From Nitrospiria bacterium (GTDB taxonomy: Bacteria; Nitrospirota; UBA9217), in the NCBI GenBank assembly GCA_919902495.1, contig CAKKRC010000028.1:23261-87260 (forward strand): DNA of 64,000 nt, written 5' to 3'. Below, one piece after another: positions 53,693 through 61,710 of the stretch. The notes beneath the pieces were generated by a model. That model made no database searches. It was not told the origin of the DNA and saw only the letters and a program-made list of their open reading frames with translations. Position 1 is the stretch's first letter. The number at the start of each line of letters is the position of its first letter. The position numbers and the translations under genes were made by a program.

Positions 53693-55468
53693 ATGAAGAG
53701 GATCGAAAAGCTGTTCCTTGTTGCCATGACGGTCTGCGGCATCACCGCAGGTGCTGCGGTCGCAGGAGTGCTCATGGCGATCGCCGTACCCGCGACGAGC
53801 CCCTATCTCCTGACCCTCGCGGAGAAGGCCGATGTGGCCCGGCTGAGCGGATATTTAGGGTGGCTCACCGGGACCGGTATGTACCTGATCAGCTTGATGG
53901 CCCTTGTCGTGGGTATCGCCGCGCTGACGCTGTTGCTGGGCGTCATTAATCCAAACATTGTGAGCGGCGCAAAGAACTGGCGGAGCCGGGCGGGAGCGAA
54001 GCTGGCGGTATCCATCGCGGCCCTGATCGGTTGGGTCGCCGTTCTCACCGCAGCGATCGGCGGGAGTTCGGAATCACAGCTTATACACCAGGTCATTCAG
54101 GTGCTGGTCGTGGCGAGCACCACGGCGCTGCTCTGGTTCATCTCAGGCGAAACGGGATGGGCCGGCATATTCTCGACCTCGTCCTGGGCGCTGCCGCCTC
54201 CGGGCGAAAGAAAGCGGACACTATTGCTCGGAGCGGCGGTCGGTCTCCTTGCCGTTGCGCTCATCGGAATGGTGGAGTGGACCCAGGGCAAGTATTTCAT
54301 CCTTGTTTCCGAAGTGCTTGACCGATCGGGCGAGACCTCGTTCCTTGGCTACCAGCTTCTGGCCGTCGGATTTATCGTCATGCTCGGGACGGCGTTCCCG
54401 CTGTGCGGCTGGTTCGTTGTCGCGCTTGCACCGGTCACGCGCGCCGGCACGGACGTGAAGCAACTGCTCAAGGGGCCGGCTGCGCTGTACGCCATCGTGG
54501 CGATCATGCTCCTCATCGGCTACGGGTATGCCGGCCGGAAGTACGACCTCGATAAGAAGGACCTGGCCGCAGTCCTGAGCCTTCCCGCGACCGCAGCGGA
54601 CAGCGGGACGATCGTGATCCTGCATCCGGACAAGGAGCAGCCGGTCACGATCCAGGAGGGGCCGCGCGCGGTCTCCGGATCCGGTTTCAGCCTTCAAAGC
54701 ACGATCGGACTCTCCGAAGAGAACCTGAAAAAGGTCGAGGCATACCTCGCTGCGCATCCCGACGGGTCCGTGTTCACGTATGCGGCGCGGGAGATCCTCT
54801 TTAAAGGATACCACGCGCTTTGGGAGGTGAAGAACGGCCTCGACTGGCAGGTCAAGGCGGCAGGCTCGCAGCTCATTCCCCGGATGCTGCTGCTCGCGCG
54901 GTTCCAGGTGCTTCCGGTGACCGACGAGAACCTGCGGCTGCTCATATCATTTAGTGACGAATCGGTGTGGTCCGCCGGCGGTAGATCGGCGCTCGCGATC
55001 GCCAAAGGGTATCAGCATTTCGGGAGAACAGGCGATGCCAAACGCTGGCTGGACAAGGCGCGGGCGGCTGGTGCCGAGGGCGCCATGGACGACATCTTGA
55101 AGGTGCCGGTCGTCGTCGATGGGGCCATCCACGGCAGGATCATCGTGAACGGCGCGCCGCCGAAGGGCGCACGGGTCGCATTGCTAAGCACGCAGGCACA
55201 ACGGGACGCGAAAGAAGTGATCAAGATCTCAGACCTCTCGCTCGGAAAAGTGCTGGTGGATGTGAAACCGCTCTCTCCCGACGGCAGGTTCTCTTTCGAC
55301 CGGCTGGGCAGCGGTACCTATGTCGTCGCGGTCATGACGACCCGGGAGCAGATCCCCGCTGCCGTGCGGTCCGGAGCCCGTACGGTGCGACCCGCACCGG
55401 GCCCGATCCGCGTCGGTCCGGAGCGAACGAAGGACCTGGGAACGATCGAGATCGTGTTCAAGCCCTGA
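53693..55468 (+). CDS. Polytopic membrane protein with large C-terminal extracytoplasmic domain
   Basis: 591 residues from ATG 53693 with GGAGGTG 5 nt upstream; the GTG at 53684 lies inside that site. About seven N-terminal membrane helices (residues 1-290) end at 'LLIGYGYAGRKYDLD'. The rest is soluble: a segment with 'IVILHPDKEQPVTIQ' and a C-terminal carboxypeptidase-regulatory-like beta sandwich ('GRIIVNGAPPKGARVALL ... DGRFSFDRLGSGTYVV'). I do not recognise a family. It is monocistronic. Confidence 0.75.
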   Translation: MKRIEKLFLVAMTVCGITAGAAVAGVLMAIAVPATSPYLLTLAEKADVARLSGYLGWLTGTGMYLISLMALVVGIAALTLLLGVINPNIVSGAKNWRSRAGAKLAVSIAALIGWVAVLTAAIGGSSESQLIHQVIQVLVVASTTALLWFISGETGWAGIFSTSSWALPPPGERKRTLLLGAAVGLLAVALIGMVEWTQGKYFILVSEVLDRSGETSFLGYQLLAVGFIVMLGTAFPLCGWFVVALAPVTRAGTDVKQLLKGPAALYAIVAIMLLIGYGYAGRKYDLDKKDLAAVLSLPATAADSGTIVILHPDKEQPVTIQEGPRAVSGSGFSLQSTIGLSEENLKKVEAYLAAHPDGSVFTYAAREILFKGYHALWEVKNGLDWQVKAAGSQLIPRMLLLARFQVLPVTDENLRLLISFSDESVWSAGGRSALAIAKGYQHFGRTGDAKRWLDKARAAGAEGAMDDILKVPVVVDGAIHGRIIVNGAPPKGARVALLSTQAQRDAKEVIKISDLSLGKVLVDVKPLSPDGRFSFDRLGSGTYVVAVMTTREQIPAAVRSGARTVRPAPGPIRVGPERTKDLGTIEIVFKP

Positions 55469-55553
55469 TGGACCCGTCAGTCACTCCTGGTTGTCTCTTG
55501 ATTGTAAAGCATCATAACGTGGTCGTGGGATGGGGGGTCTTAAGAAGAACCGG

Positions 55554-55585
55554 TTGACGCCTCAATGTAATTACTTTATAATTAC
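55554..55585 (+). promoter_or_regulatory. mazEF promoter with 7-5-7 operator-like inverted repeat
   Basis: TTGACG (55554-55559), 17-bp spacer, TATAAT (55577-55582). A perfect inverted repeat GTAATTA (55567-55573) / TAATTAC (55579-55585) with a 5-bp spacer overlaps the -10, suited to MazE(F) autorepression. The same 7-5-7 layout occurs before the AbrB/Doc pair. Confidence 0.65.
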
Positions 55586-55598
55586 TGCTGGAGGTTTT

Positions 55599-55847
55599 AT
55601 GAAAACGACAATAATTCCCATAGGAAATTCGAGAGGGGTCAGAATTCCCAAAGCGGTGCTTGAACAGTGCCATATTGAGAAGGAGGCGGTCATGGAGGTA
55701 GAAAAAGGCGCGATCGTCATAAAGCCTGCCAGGAAGGAGTCTCGTAAGGATTGGGATGCAGACTTTAAGCAGATGAAGAAGCTTAAAGAAGATAATCTTA
55801 TCATCTCGGACAACATTGACCCTGCTATGAAGGAGTGGGAATGGTAG
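55599..55847 (+). CDS. mazE: MazE-type antitoxin (AbrB/SpoVT fold)
   Basis: 82 residues from ATG 55599, with GGAGG upstream. 'TTIIPIGNSRGVRIPKAVLEQ' is the classic MazE swapped-hairpin DNA-binding motif. The acidic, disordered C-terminal tail (ISDNIDPAMKEWEW) would wrap the toxin. It overlaps mazF by 7 bp. Confidence 0.9.
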   Translation: MKTTIIPIGNSRGVRIPKAVLEQCHIEKEAVMEVEKGAIVIKPARKESRKDWDADFKQMKKLKEDNLIISDNIDPAMKEWEW

Positions 55848-56164
55848 TCCGGCAATATGATATCGTCCTCATCAATCTCGATCCTACCATCGGTCACGAG
55901 ATCAAGAAGGTTCGTCCCTGCGCGGTCATTTCTCCCGACGAAATGAACAGACATATCGATACTGTGATCATTGCGCCCATGACATCCCGATCTCATGCGT
56001 ATCCCACGCGTGTGCCTCTCCGGTTTAAAGGCAAGGACGGATGGGTGGTGCTGGATCAGATACGCACGGTGGATAAAGCAAGGCTGATCAAGAAACTCGG
56101 AAGGCTCCTGCCGGAAACAGTACAAACGGTCAAGGCGGTCATTCAGGAAATGCTGGTCGACTGA
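55841..56164 (+). CDS. mazF: MazF/PemK-type endoribonuclease toxin
   Basis: 107 residues from ATG 55841; AGGAG at 55831 favours this over GTG 55835. RQYDIVLINLDPTIGHEIKKVRPCAVIS contains the MazF pattern (G-D-x3-V-x-L-x-P ... R-P-x-V-V-I-S), with Asp/Asn substitutions at the start, and 'VIIAPMTSRSHAYPTRVPL' and 'VVLDQIRTVDKARL' follow. It probably cleaves single-stranded RNA at short sites. Overlaps mazE. Confidence 0.9.
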   Translation: MVVRQYDIVLINLDPTIGHEIKKVRPCAVISPDEMNRHIDTVIIAPMTSRSHAYPTRVPLRFKGKDGWVVLDQIRTVDKARLIKKLGRLLPETVQTVKAVIQEMLVD

Positions 56165-56398
56165 TCTCGGGCTTCGATAGGTACTTCCTGAAGTTGTTAT
56201 AGGTTTCCACGACTGCAACATGTAAATCTCCATACTTTATCCTTCATAGTATACCCGTACAAGCCCCCATGTCAGCGTTGACATAACCGTGAATCAAGCA
56301 TATATTCGTGACAATGTAGTGCACGATAAGCATATAGTATTGGATGCCAGGTTTCGTCCCGATAATAACTTGTTAACCTTCTTTAGGAGGATGTATCT

Positions 56399-57112
56399 TT
56401 GAATAAGAGGATACTTCCACTCATTGCATTGTTCTGCTTTGCTCATCCGGTATTTGCAGTGAATTGGGGCATTATGTCACCATATCTTCCTCGTGATGGG
56501 AAAATTACGGGCAATCTACGGGTACGTATGTCACGTGAAAAAATAGAGGAGATCAAGGGCAGATCGGACAAGGCTATAGAAAAACAAAACGAATGGTATG
56601 CGAAATATATCAAAAGTCATGATCTTAGAAAGCCTCTTCCCTATCATCCCAATTTCGGAATCACAGAGAAGGAATACGAAGCATTAAAAAAAGCATATGG
56701 CCCGGGCGATAACAGGGTCTTTGAAAATACTGGTAAGATTGAATTGCAGTTTAAGAAACTGCCTAGTGGAGATGTGATTGTATCATCTGATGACGTCAAT
56801 AATTCGCTGCATAATTTACGTTATGTTGTTAAAGAAAATAGCATTGTGTCGAAGCATGGCACGTTAAACATCTATTCAGATGCGTATGCTTATGTTGATA
56901 AGGATGGCGTAAAAAGATCTCGGGAGAGACTTATGTGGAAGAGAAATGCGATAGTTGGAAAAGATGGAGAGGGGCCGTTCCTGCTATTTGCTATGCTGAA
57001 ATCACCAATAAGAAATATGGTCGAAATAAGTTATATGGCTACTCATCTAGGCGATAATGTGAAGGAGCCATTAATTATTGAATTTAGCATTGTATATGAA
57101 TTAAGCAACTAA
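56399..57112 (+). CDS. Secreted protein of unknown function, low GC
   Basis: 237 residues from TTG 56399. The AGGAGG at 56385-56390 is 8 nt upstream, and the ATG at 56391 reads into a stop after three codons, so TTG is the start. The signal peptide ends at PVFA. The mature part is Lys/Tyr-rich and shows no known motif ('NEWYAKYIKSHDLRKPLPYHP' split by context, 'GKIELQFKKLPSGDVIV'). GC is near 40%, far below the neighbours, as for the 10.4-14.2 kb array; likely horizontally acquired. Confidence 0.7.
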   Translation: MNKRILPLIALFCFAHPVFAVNWGIMSPYLPRDGKITGNLRVRMSREKIEEIKGRSDKAIEKQNEWYAKYIKSHDLRKPLPYHPNFGITEKEYEALKKAYGPGDNRVFENTGKIELQFKKLPSGDVIVSSDDVNNSLHNLRYVVKENSIVSKHGTLNIYSDAYAYVDKDGVKRSRERLMWKRNAIVGKDGEGPFLLFAMLKSPIRNMVEISYMATHLGDNVKEPLIIEFSIVYELSN

Positions 57113-57308
57113 TTTGTAACGTCGCTCTCACAGCAGCAAGTAACAACCAATATTCTGCACCGCTTATGTATCACGCACTTGTTGAACAGTTGTAGGTGTA
57201 CTTCGTGGAAGATGAATAACTGTGTATGTTCATATTCCGCTATGAATGTGCAGTCCTCGCGGAAAGATATGTGTTCCGAACGAATAATAACGTGAAGGGA
57301 TTGGCTCG

Positions 57309-58400
57309 ATGACTGACGGTGAGATAAAAGCCAAGGCCATCCGCGAGATCCGGATCAATCCGGTCGTACCCGGCGAGTCGGTGCTGATCGCGACGGCGCG
57401 GAGCCTCAGGCCGAAGAAGGAAGAGCCTCCGGCACCGCACGATGGACGGTCTTACGTGGACACCTGCCCGTTCTGCCGCGGCCATGAGGACAGAACGCCG
57501 CCTGCCATTGCCCAGATCCCTGCAGCCGGCGAGTGGCGCATCCGCGTCGTCGAGAACCTCTATCCCGTGCTGGGCGATGATAAACAAAATCCGAATCTCG
57601 CTTTCGGTCTCCAGCAGACCATCGACGGGTACGGGCGGCACGAGGTCATGATCGACCACGCGTCGCACGGGATCCGGGTCCACGAGATGGACGAAGAGCA
57701 CCTGGGCCTCCTGTTCTCGACCTATCGGGACCGGATGGCGGCATTGTATGCCGCGAACCCGTCGGTCCGCGCGGTGCTGATATTCAAGAACTTCGGCCCG
57801 GCCGCAGGAGCGAGCATCGCTCATACGCACAGCCAGATCGTGGCCATGCCGGTCGTGCCGTACAACATCGAAGCAGAGGTCCAGAGCAGCGCCGCCTATC
57901 ATGCGAGGACCGGACGCTGCATCTTCTGCAGCCTCATCGACGAAGCGCTGACCTTCGAGGCGACGTTCTATGATAGGGAATCGGGCATCGTACGGCGGAA
58001 GATCAGCGTCGGGCAGTATGTCATCGAGCGGGGCAGGCGGTTCATCGCCATCAAGCCCTTCGCGAGCAGGTTCGAGTGGGAGGTGCAGATCCTGCCGCTC
58101 AGCCACGAGGCCGACTTCGCGAACCTGTCAGCCGATGATGCCGCCGACCTGGGCCGGGTCTTCCGGCGGACCATGGCGCGGCTCAATGCCGTGCTCGGCG
58201 GCGTGCAGTACAATTTTTTCATCCATTCGCTGCCCCGCGGACCCGGTTTCGAAGCCCTGCGGTCGTCCTATCACTGGAACATAGAGATTTGTCCCCGCAC
58301 CAGCATACCCACGGGGTTCGAACTGGGTTCGGGACTCTTTATGAACACGATCAGTCCAGAGGACGCGGCCGAACGGCTCAGGAGCGTGGAAATTGTCTGA
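57309..58400 (+). CDS. galT: Galactose-1-phosphate uridylyltransferase-like protein
   Basis: 363 residues. The HIT-superfamily active site is HTHSQIVAMP, with 'FKNFGPAAGASIAHTHSQ' before it. CPFCRGHE and CIFC are Zn-type Cys pairs. 'NLYPVLGD' and 'GYGRHEVMIDHASH' match GalT N-terminal signatures, while the second HIT half (ILPLSHEADF ... FIHSLP ... YHWNIEICPR) is also present. It should transfer UMP between UDP-glucose and galactose-1-P, or act on a related nucleotide sugar. Overlaps the next gene by 8 bp. Confidence 0.88.
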   Translation: MTDGEIKAKAIREIRINPVVPGESVLIATARSLRPKKEEPPAPHDGRSYVDTCPFCRGHEDRTPPAIAQIPAAGEWRIRVVENLYPVLGDDKQNPNLAFGLQQTIDGYGRHEVMIDHASHGIRVHEMDEEHLGLLFSTYRDRMAALYAANPSVRAVLIFKNFGPAAGASIAHTHSQIVAMPVVPYNIEAEVQSSAAYHARTGRCIFCSLIDEALTFEATFYDRESGIVRRKISVGQYVIERGRRFIAIKPFASRFEWEVQILPLSHEADFANLSADDAADLGRVFRRTMARLNAVLGGVQYNFFIHSLPRGPGFEALRSSYHWNIEICPRTSIPTGFELGSGLFMNTISPEDAAERLRSVEIV

Positions 58401-58791
58401 CATCAATTTCAAAGCCGTCATAGTCGGGGCCATTGTCGACAACGTCGCGACCCTTGCCGTCATGCTGTTCCTGATGACCGCGCTGGCGTCGCAGGGCCTT
58501 TCTCAAGATGAGGTCGTCGTCCGGATGAAGAGCACCAGCGGCCTGCTGTTGAGCCTGATCATAGGACTGGGATGCACGGGCCTGGGGGGATACGTTGCCG
58601 GAAGGATGGCGCTCCGGTCCGAGGTCATGCATGGCGCGTTGGTCGCCGGGGCAGGCGTGGTCGTGGCGCTTCTCTTTCGCGAGAGCGGCCTGCCGACCTG
58701 GTACGACATCATTGGATTCGCCACCATGCCGTCGGCCGGGATGCTGGGCGGAATACTGGCACGGCAGCGGGCAGCGCAGAGCGGAACGTGA
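58393..58791 (+). CDS. Small membrane protein of unknown function
   Basis: 132 residues from TTG 58393, overlapping galT by 8 bp. About four hydrophobic segments (VIVGAIVDNVATLAVMLFLMTAL, GLLLSLIIGLGCTGLGGYVAG, HGALVAGAGVVVALLF and IIGFATMPSAGMLGGILA), Gly-rich, as in small TIGR04086-like membrane proteins. No function can be inferred. Confidence 0.7.
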   Translation: MSDINFKAVIVGAIVDNVATLAVMLFLMTALASQGLSQDEVVVRMKSTSGLLLSLIIGLGCTGLGGYVAGRMALRSEVMHGALVAGAGVVVALLFRESGLPTWYDIIGFATMPSAGMLGGILARQRAAQSGT

Positions 58792-58816
58792 TGGACCGCT
58801 GCTTCACAAGAACCTG

Positions 58817-58855
58817 TTTACAGCAGGCGTGGATATGTTATAATGGCGTTATAAC
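58817..58855 (+). promoter_or_regulatory. AbrB/Doc promoter with 7-5-7 operator-like inverted repeat
   Basis: TTTACA (58817-58822), 16-bp spacer, TGT-TATAAT (extended -10, 58839-58844). A perfect inverted repeat GTTATAA (58837-58843) / TTATAAC (58849-58855) with a 5-bp spacer overlaps the -10. Confidence 0.65.
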
Positions 58856-58875
58856 GTATCATTGGGAGGTGTCCC

Positions 58876-59124
58876 ATGCACAGAAAGATATTCTCCGTCG
58901 GGAACAGCAAGGGAGTTTCCATTCCTGCCGATTACCTCGGCAGGCTCGATCTTGCCGTCGGGGCTGAGGTTGAGGTGACGCTCGACGAGGACCATGACCG
59001 AATCGTGATCGAGCCGGTCCGCAAGAGAAAACCGCCCAAAGGGGTCGACCGGGTATTCGTATCCCAGGTCAACGAGTTCATCGAAAAATACCGCCCCGCC
59101 CTCAAGGAACTCGCGAAAAAGTGA
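58876..59124 (+). CDS. AbrB/MazE-fold antitoxin of a Doc toxin
   Basis: 82 residues with GGGAGG upstream. 'KIFSVGNSKGVSIPADYLGRL' is the AbrB/MazE DNA-binding hairpin. The C-terminal tail (VSQVNEFIEKYRPALKELAKK) is helical and basic, unlike the acidic tail of MazE and unlike Phd. It overlaps the doc gene by 4 bp. Confidence 0.87.
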   Translation: MHRKIFSVGNSKGVSIPADYLGRLDLAVGAEVEVTLDEDHDRIVIEPVRKRKPPKGVDRVFVSQVNEFIEKYRPALKELAKK

Positions 59125-59507
59125 GATATCTTTCCGCTGAACAGGTGCTTTTTGTTCACGCGAGGGCCATCGATGAGACCGGCGGCGCACACGGCGTGCG
59201 GGATATCGGGCTATTGCGATCCGCGGTAGCGCGGCCGCAAGCAACATTTGGCGGCAAAGACCTGTATCCCAATGTGTTGTCGAAAGCCGCAGCTCTCGTG
59301 GAGTCGCTGGCAAGGAACCACCCATTCGTCGACGGGAACAAGAGAACGGCGATCATATCGACCGGCATCTTTCTCGGAATGAACGGCATGCGACTGGAAG
59401 CTTCTCAAAAAGAACTTGTCCGGTTTACGCTGAACATGGCCATCGGAAAGGTTCCAGACTCCGACGCAATTGACTGGCTGAAGACGCATTGCACAAGCTC
59501 GCCCTGA
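59121..59507 (+). CDS. doc: Doc-type Fic-fold toxin
   Basis: 128 residues from GTG 59121, which overlaps the antitoxin stop (GTGA). The motif HPFVDGNKRTA is the Doc/Fic catalytic loop H-x-F-x-D-G-N-x2-R. 'YLSAEQVLFVHARAIDETGG' and 'RDIGLLRSAVARPQATFGG' are Doc-type signatures. Doc phosphorylates EF-Tu in the known P1 system, so translation arrest is the likely effect. Confidence 0.92.
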   Translation: MRYLSAEQVLFVHARAIDETGGAHGVRDIGLLRSAVARPQATFGGKDLYPNVLSKAAALVESLARNHPFVDGNKRTAIISTGIFLGMNGMRLEASQKELVRFTLNMAIGKVPDSDAIDWLKTHCTSSP

Positions 59508-59545
59508 CGATATAAGTTCTGCATGCTGTTTGCGCAATTTCTCTG

Positions 59546-60682
59546 ATGATCATGAATACGCTGGATGAAAAATACATGCGCATCGCCCTCCGGCTCGCCG
59601 AGAAGGCTGCGGGGCGCACGAGCCCGAACCCCATGGTCGGGGCTGTGGTCGTCAAGAACGGCCGGGTGATCGCCCGCGGCTGGCATAAGAAAGCGGGCGA
59701 ACCGCATGCAGAAGTGATCGCCCTGGCGAAGGCCGGCAGTTCCGCAAAGGGCGCCACGCTCTATGTGACGCTCGAACCGTGTTCCCATGTAAATAAACGG
59801 ACGCCTCCCTGCAGCCCCCTCGTCATACAAAGCGGTGTGAAGCGCGTGGTCATCGCCATGATCGACCCGAACCGGAAAGTCTCAGGTGGCGGGATCCGGG
59901 CCATCCGAAAGGCGGGCATCGAGGTCGTCACCGGCGTCCTCGAGCCGGAGGCGAGACTTCTGAACGAAGCTTACATCAAGTTTATTACGAAGGGGGTACC
60001 TTTCGTGACGCTTAAGATCGCCCAGACACTCGATGGCAGGATCGCGACGGCGAAGGGCGATTCGAAATGGATCACCGGAGCGAAGGCGAGAGAGGAAGGC
60101 CATAAGCTTCGTGACCGGAACGACGCCATACTGGTCGGGATCAATACGGTACTCAAGGACGACCCGGCACTCACCGCGCGGATACCCGATGGCCGTGACC
60201 CGGTCCGGGTCATCGTCGACAGCAGGCTGAGCATCCCGCTGAACGCGAAGGTGCTTACCCAGCGGTCGACGGCAAAGACCGTTGTTGCCGCGCTCGCGAG
60301 CGCTCCCCGGACGAAGGTGAACTGCCTGCAGGCAACCGGCGTGGAGGTCCTTTTCGTGAAAAGCAACAGGGGCCGCATCGACCTTCCGGACCTCATGAAA
60401 GAACTTGGTAAACAGGATATCATGTCCGTACTGATCGAGGGCGGCGCGGAGATCAACGCGTCTGCGCTCAAGGCAGGCATCGTCGACAAGATCGTGATGT
60501 TCATCGCGCCGACGCTCATGACGGGAAGGGACTCGCTCTGCTCCATCGGCGGGTCCTCGCCGGTCAAGCTCGACCATGCTGTCAAGCTGTCAGAGGTTAC
60601 CGCGCAGTTTGTCGGACCGGATCTGAAGATAGAAGGGTATGTGATGAAGATGAAGAAGAAAGGTCGGAAGGTAAGAAGGTAG
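59546..60682 (+). CDS. ribD: Riboflavin biosynthesis deaminase/reductase
   Basis: 378 residues. The N-terminal deaminase has the zinc ligands HAE (PHAEVIALAKAG) and CSHVNKRTPPC. The C-terminal reductase begins at 'PFVTLKIAQTLDGRIATAKGDSKWITG', with IEGGAEINASAL as the NADPH-binding part. It carries out two steps from the GTP-cyclohydrolase product to the ribitylamino-uracil phosphate. The start is ATG 59546 or 59552; other rib genes are not in the window. Confidence 0.94.
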   Translation: MIMNTLDEKYMRIALRLAEKAAGRTSPNPMVGAVVVKNGRVIARGWHKKAGEPHAEVIALAKAGSSAKGATLYVTLEPCSHVNKRTPPCSPLVIQSGVKRVVIAMIDPNRKVSGGGIRAIRKAGIEVVTGVLEPEARLLNEAYIKFITKGVPFVTLKIAQTLDGRIATAKGDSKWITGAKAREEGHKLRDRNDAILVGINTVLKDDPALTARIPDGRDPVRVIVDSRLSIPLNAKVLTQRSTAKTVVAALASAPRTKVNCLQATGVEVLFVKSNRGRIDLPDLMKELGKQDIMSVLIEGGAEINASALKAGIVDKIVMFIAPTLMTGRDSLCSIGGSSPVKLDHAVKLSEVTAQFVGPDLKIEGYVMKMKKKGRKVRR

Positions 60683-60731
60683 GAAGGACAGCTGCCCGGA
60701 CCTTGCTTTTCTGGGAAGGTCCTTCAGTTCT

Positions 60732-61409
60732 ATGCATATCCCCGTTCACGACATCAAAAATGCCCTTGCAACGCATGATATCACCCACGTCCTGCTCGAC
60801 ATGGACGGCACGCTCCTGGACAAGTACTTTGATGATTACTTCTGGGAACACCTGGTGCCGGAGAAGTATGCCGACAAACACCGCGTCTCCTTCGGGAAGG
60901 CGAAAGAGGAGCTTCTCGCAAAGTACAAGTCCCATGAAGAGACGCTCAACTGGACGGACATCGACTTCTGGTCTGCCGAGCTGGGCCTGGATATTCTGGC
61001 GCTGAAGGAGCAGATCCGGCACGTGATCGAGGTCCATCCTCACGTCGAGGGTTTTCTTCAGCAGATGCGTTCCCGTGGAAAGAAGGTCTATATTGCCACG
61101 AACGCCCATGATAAAGTGCTGGCCTTGAAGCTCAAGAAGACTGAGATCGGGAAGTATCTGACCGGCGCGATAACGTCCGCCGAGATGGGGTTCCCGAAAG
61201 AGAAGCTGGAATTCTGGAAGCGTGCAGAGAAAAAGATCGGATTTCACCGGGAGAGCGCCCTATTCGTCGACGACACCCTGGCCGTGCTCAGGACGGCGAA
61301 GCTGTACGGCATCAGGTACATCGTTTATAAAGCGAAAGGGAATTCGAAGGTCCCGCCCGGTCACAGCCCGGATTTTGCGACCGTCATGGATTTCAACGAA
61401 TTGATGTAG
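60732..61409 (+). CDS. HAD-superfamily hydrolase (YrfG/GMP-IMP nucleotidase-like)
   Basis: 225 residues. HAD motif I is DMDGTLLD, motif II is IATNAHDK (T/S), motif III Lys in GFPKEKLEFW and motif IV ALFVDDTLAVL. 'YFDDYFWEHLVPEKYA' after motif I is typical of YrfG-like nucleotidases. A phosphatase of nucleotides or sugar phosphates, cytosolic. No operon partner. Confidence 0.86.
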   Translation: MHIPVHDIKNALATHDITHVLLDMDGTLLDKYFDDYFWEHLVPEKYADKHRVSFGKAKEELLAKYKSHEETLNWTDIDFWSAELGLDILALKEQIRHVIEVHPHVEGFLQQMRSRGKKVYIATNAHDKVLALKLKKTEIGKYLTGAITSAEMGFPKEKLEFWKRAEKKIGFHRESALFVDDTLAVLRTAKLYGIRYIVYKAKGNSKVPPGHSPDFATVMDFNELM

Positions 61410-61498
61410 AACTAGTGAAAGTGCATCCAACGATTTACCTGAGTAATATTTCTTCTTGAAAAAGCCTCTTGCGGTCATTCCCCAGCATTAGGTTCGAA

Positions 61499-61569
61499 CC
61501 ACCTCCCCAATCCCTCCTTGGCAAGGAGGGGCAATCCCTCCCCTTGCTAAGGGGAGGTCAGGTGGGGTG
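61499..61569. repeat. G/C-tract palindromes upstream of selD
   Basis: 'ccacctccccaatccctcc' with 'ttggcaaggagggg', then 'ccctccccttgctaagggg', 'aggtcaggtgggg'. The outer and inner arms pair. The type is the same as the in-frame insertion at 9390-9434. Confidence 0.7.
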
Positions 61570-61642
61570 ATTTCAGTTGAATTGCATAAAAACGACTCAT
61601 CACACGAGATGTACATGTCGTTTCAGATATCGTATACGAATC

Positions 61643-61673
61643 ATGACACTCACGTTACGTCTTCTGTTATAAT
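61643..61673 (+). promoter_or_regulatory. Putative selD promoter (extended -10)
   Basis: TGT-TATAAT (61665-61673) is a good extended -10. ATGACA at 61643-61648 with a 19-bp spacer is a weak -35. Confidence 0.45.
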
Positions 61674-61710
61674 GTCAGCGACGCAGTAAAGTATTTATAA
61701 AGGAAGGAAC

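Larger units (their letters stand above)
61410..61710. other. Intergenic region upstream of selD
   Basis: 301 bp, no supportable gene. It holds the G/C-tract palindromes at 61499-61569 and the promoter at 61643-61673. Confidence 0.5.

Noticed and set aside
61480..61510. Possible tRNA T-arm (ggttcgaacc) upstream of selD
   Set aside because: No acceptor, D-arm or anticodon stem can be fitted around it. It borders a G/C-tract repeat.
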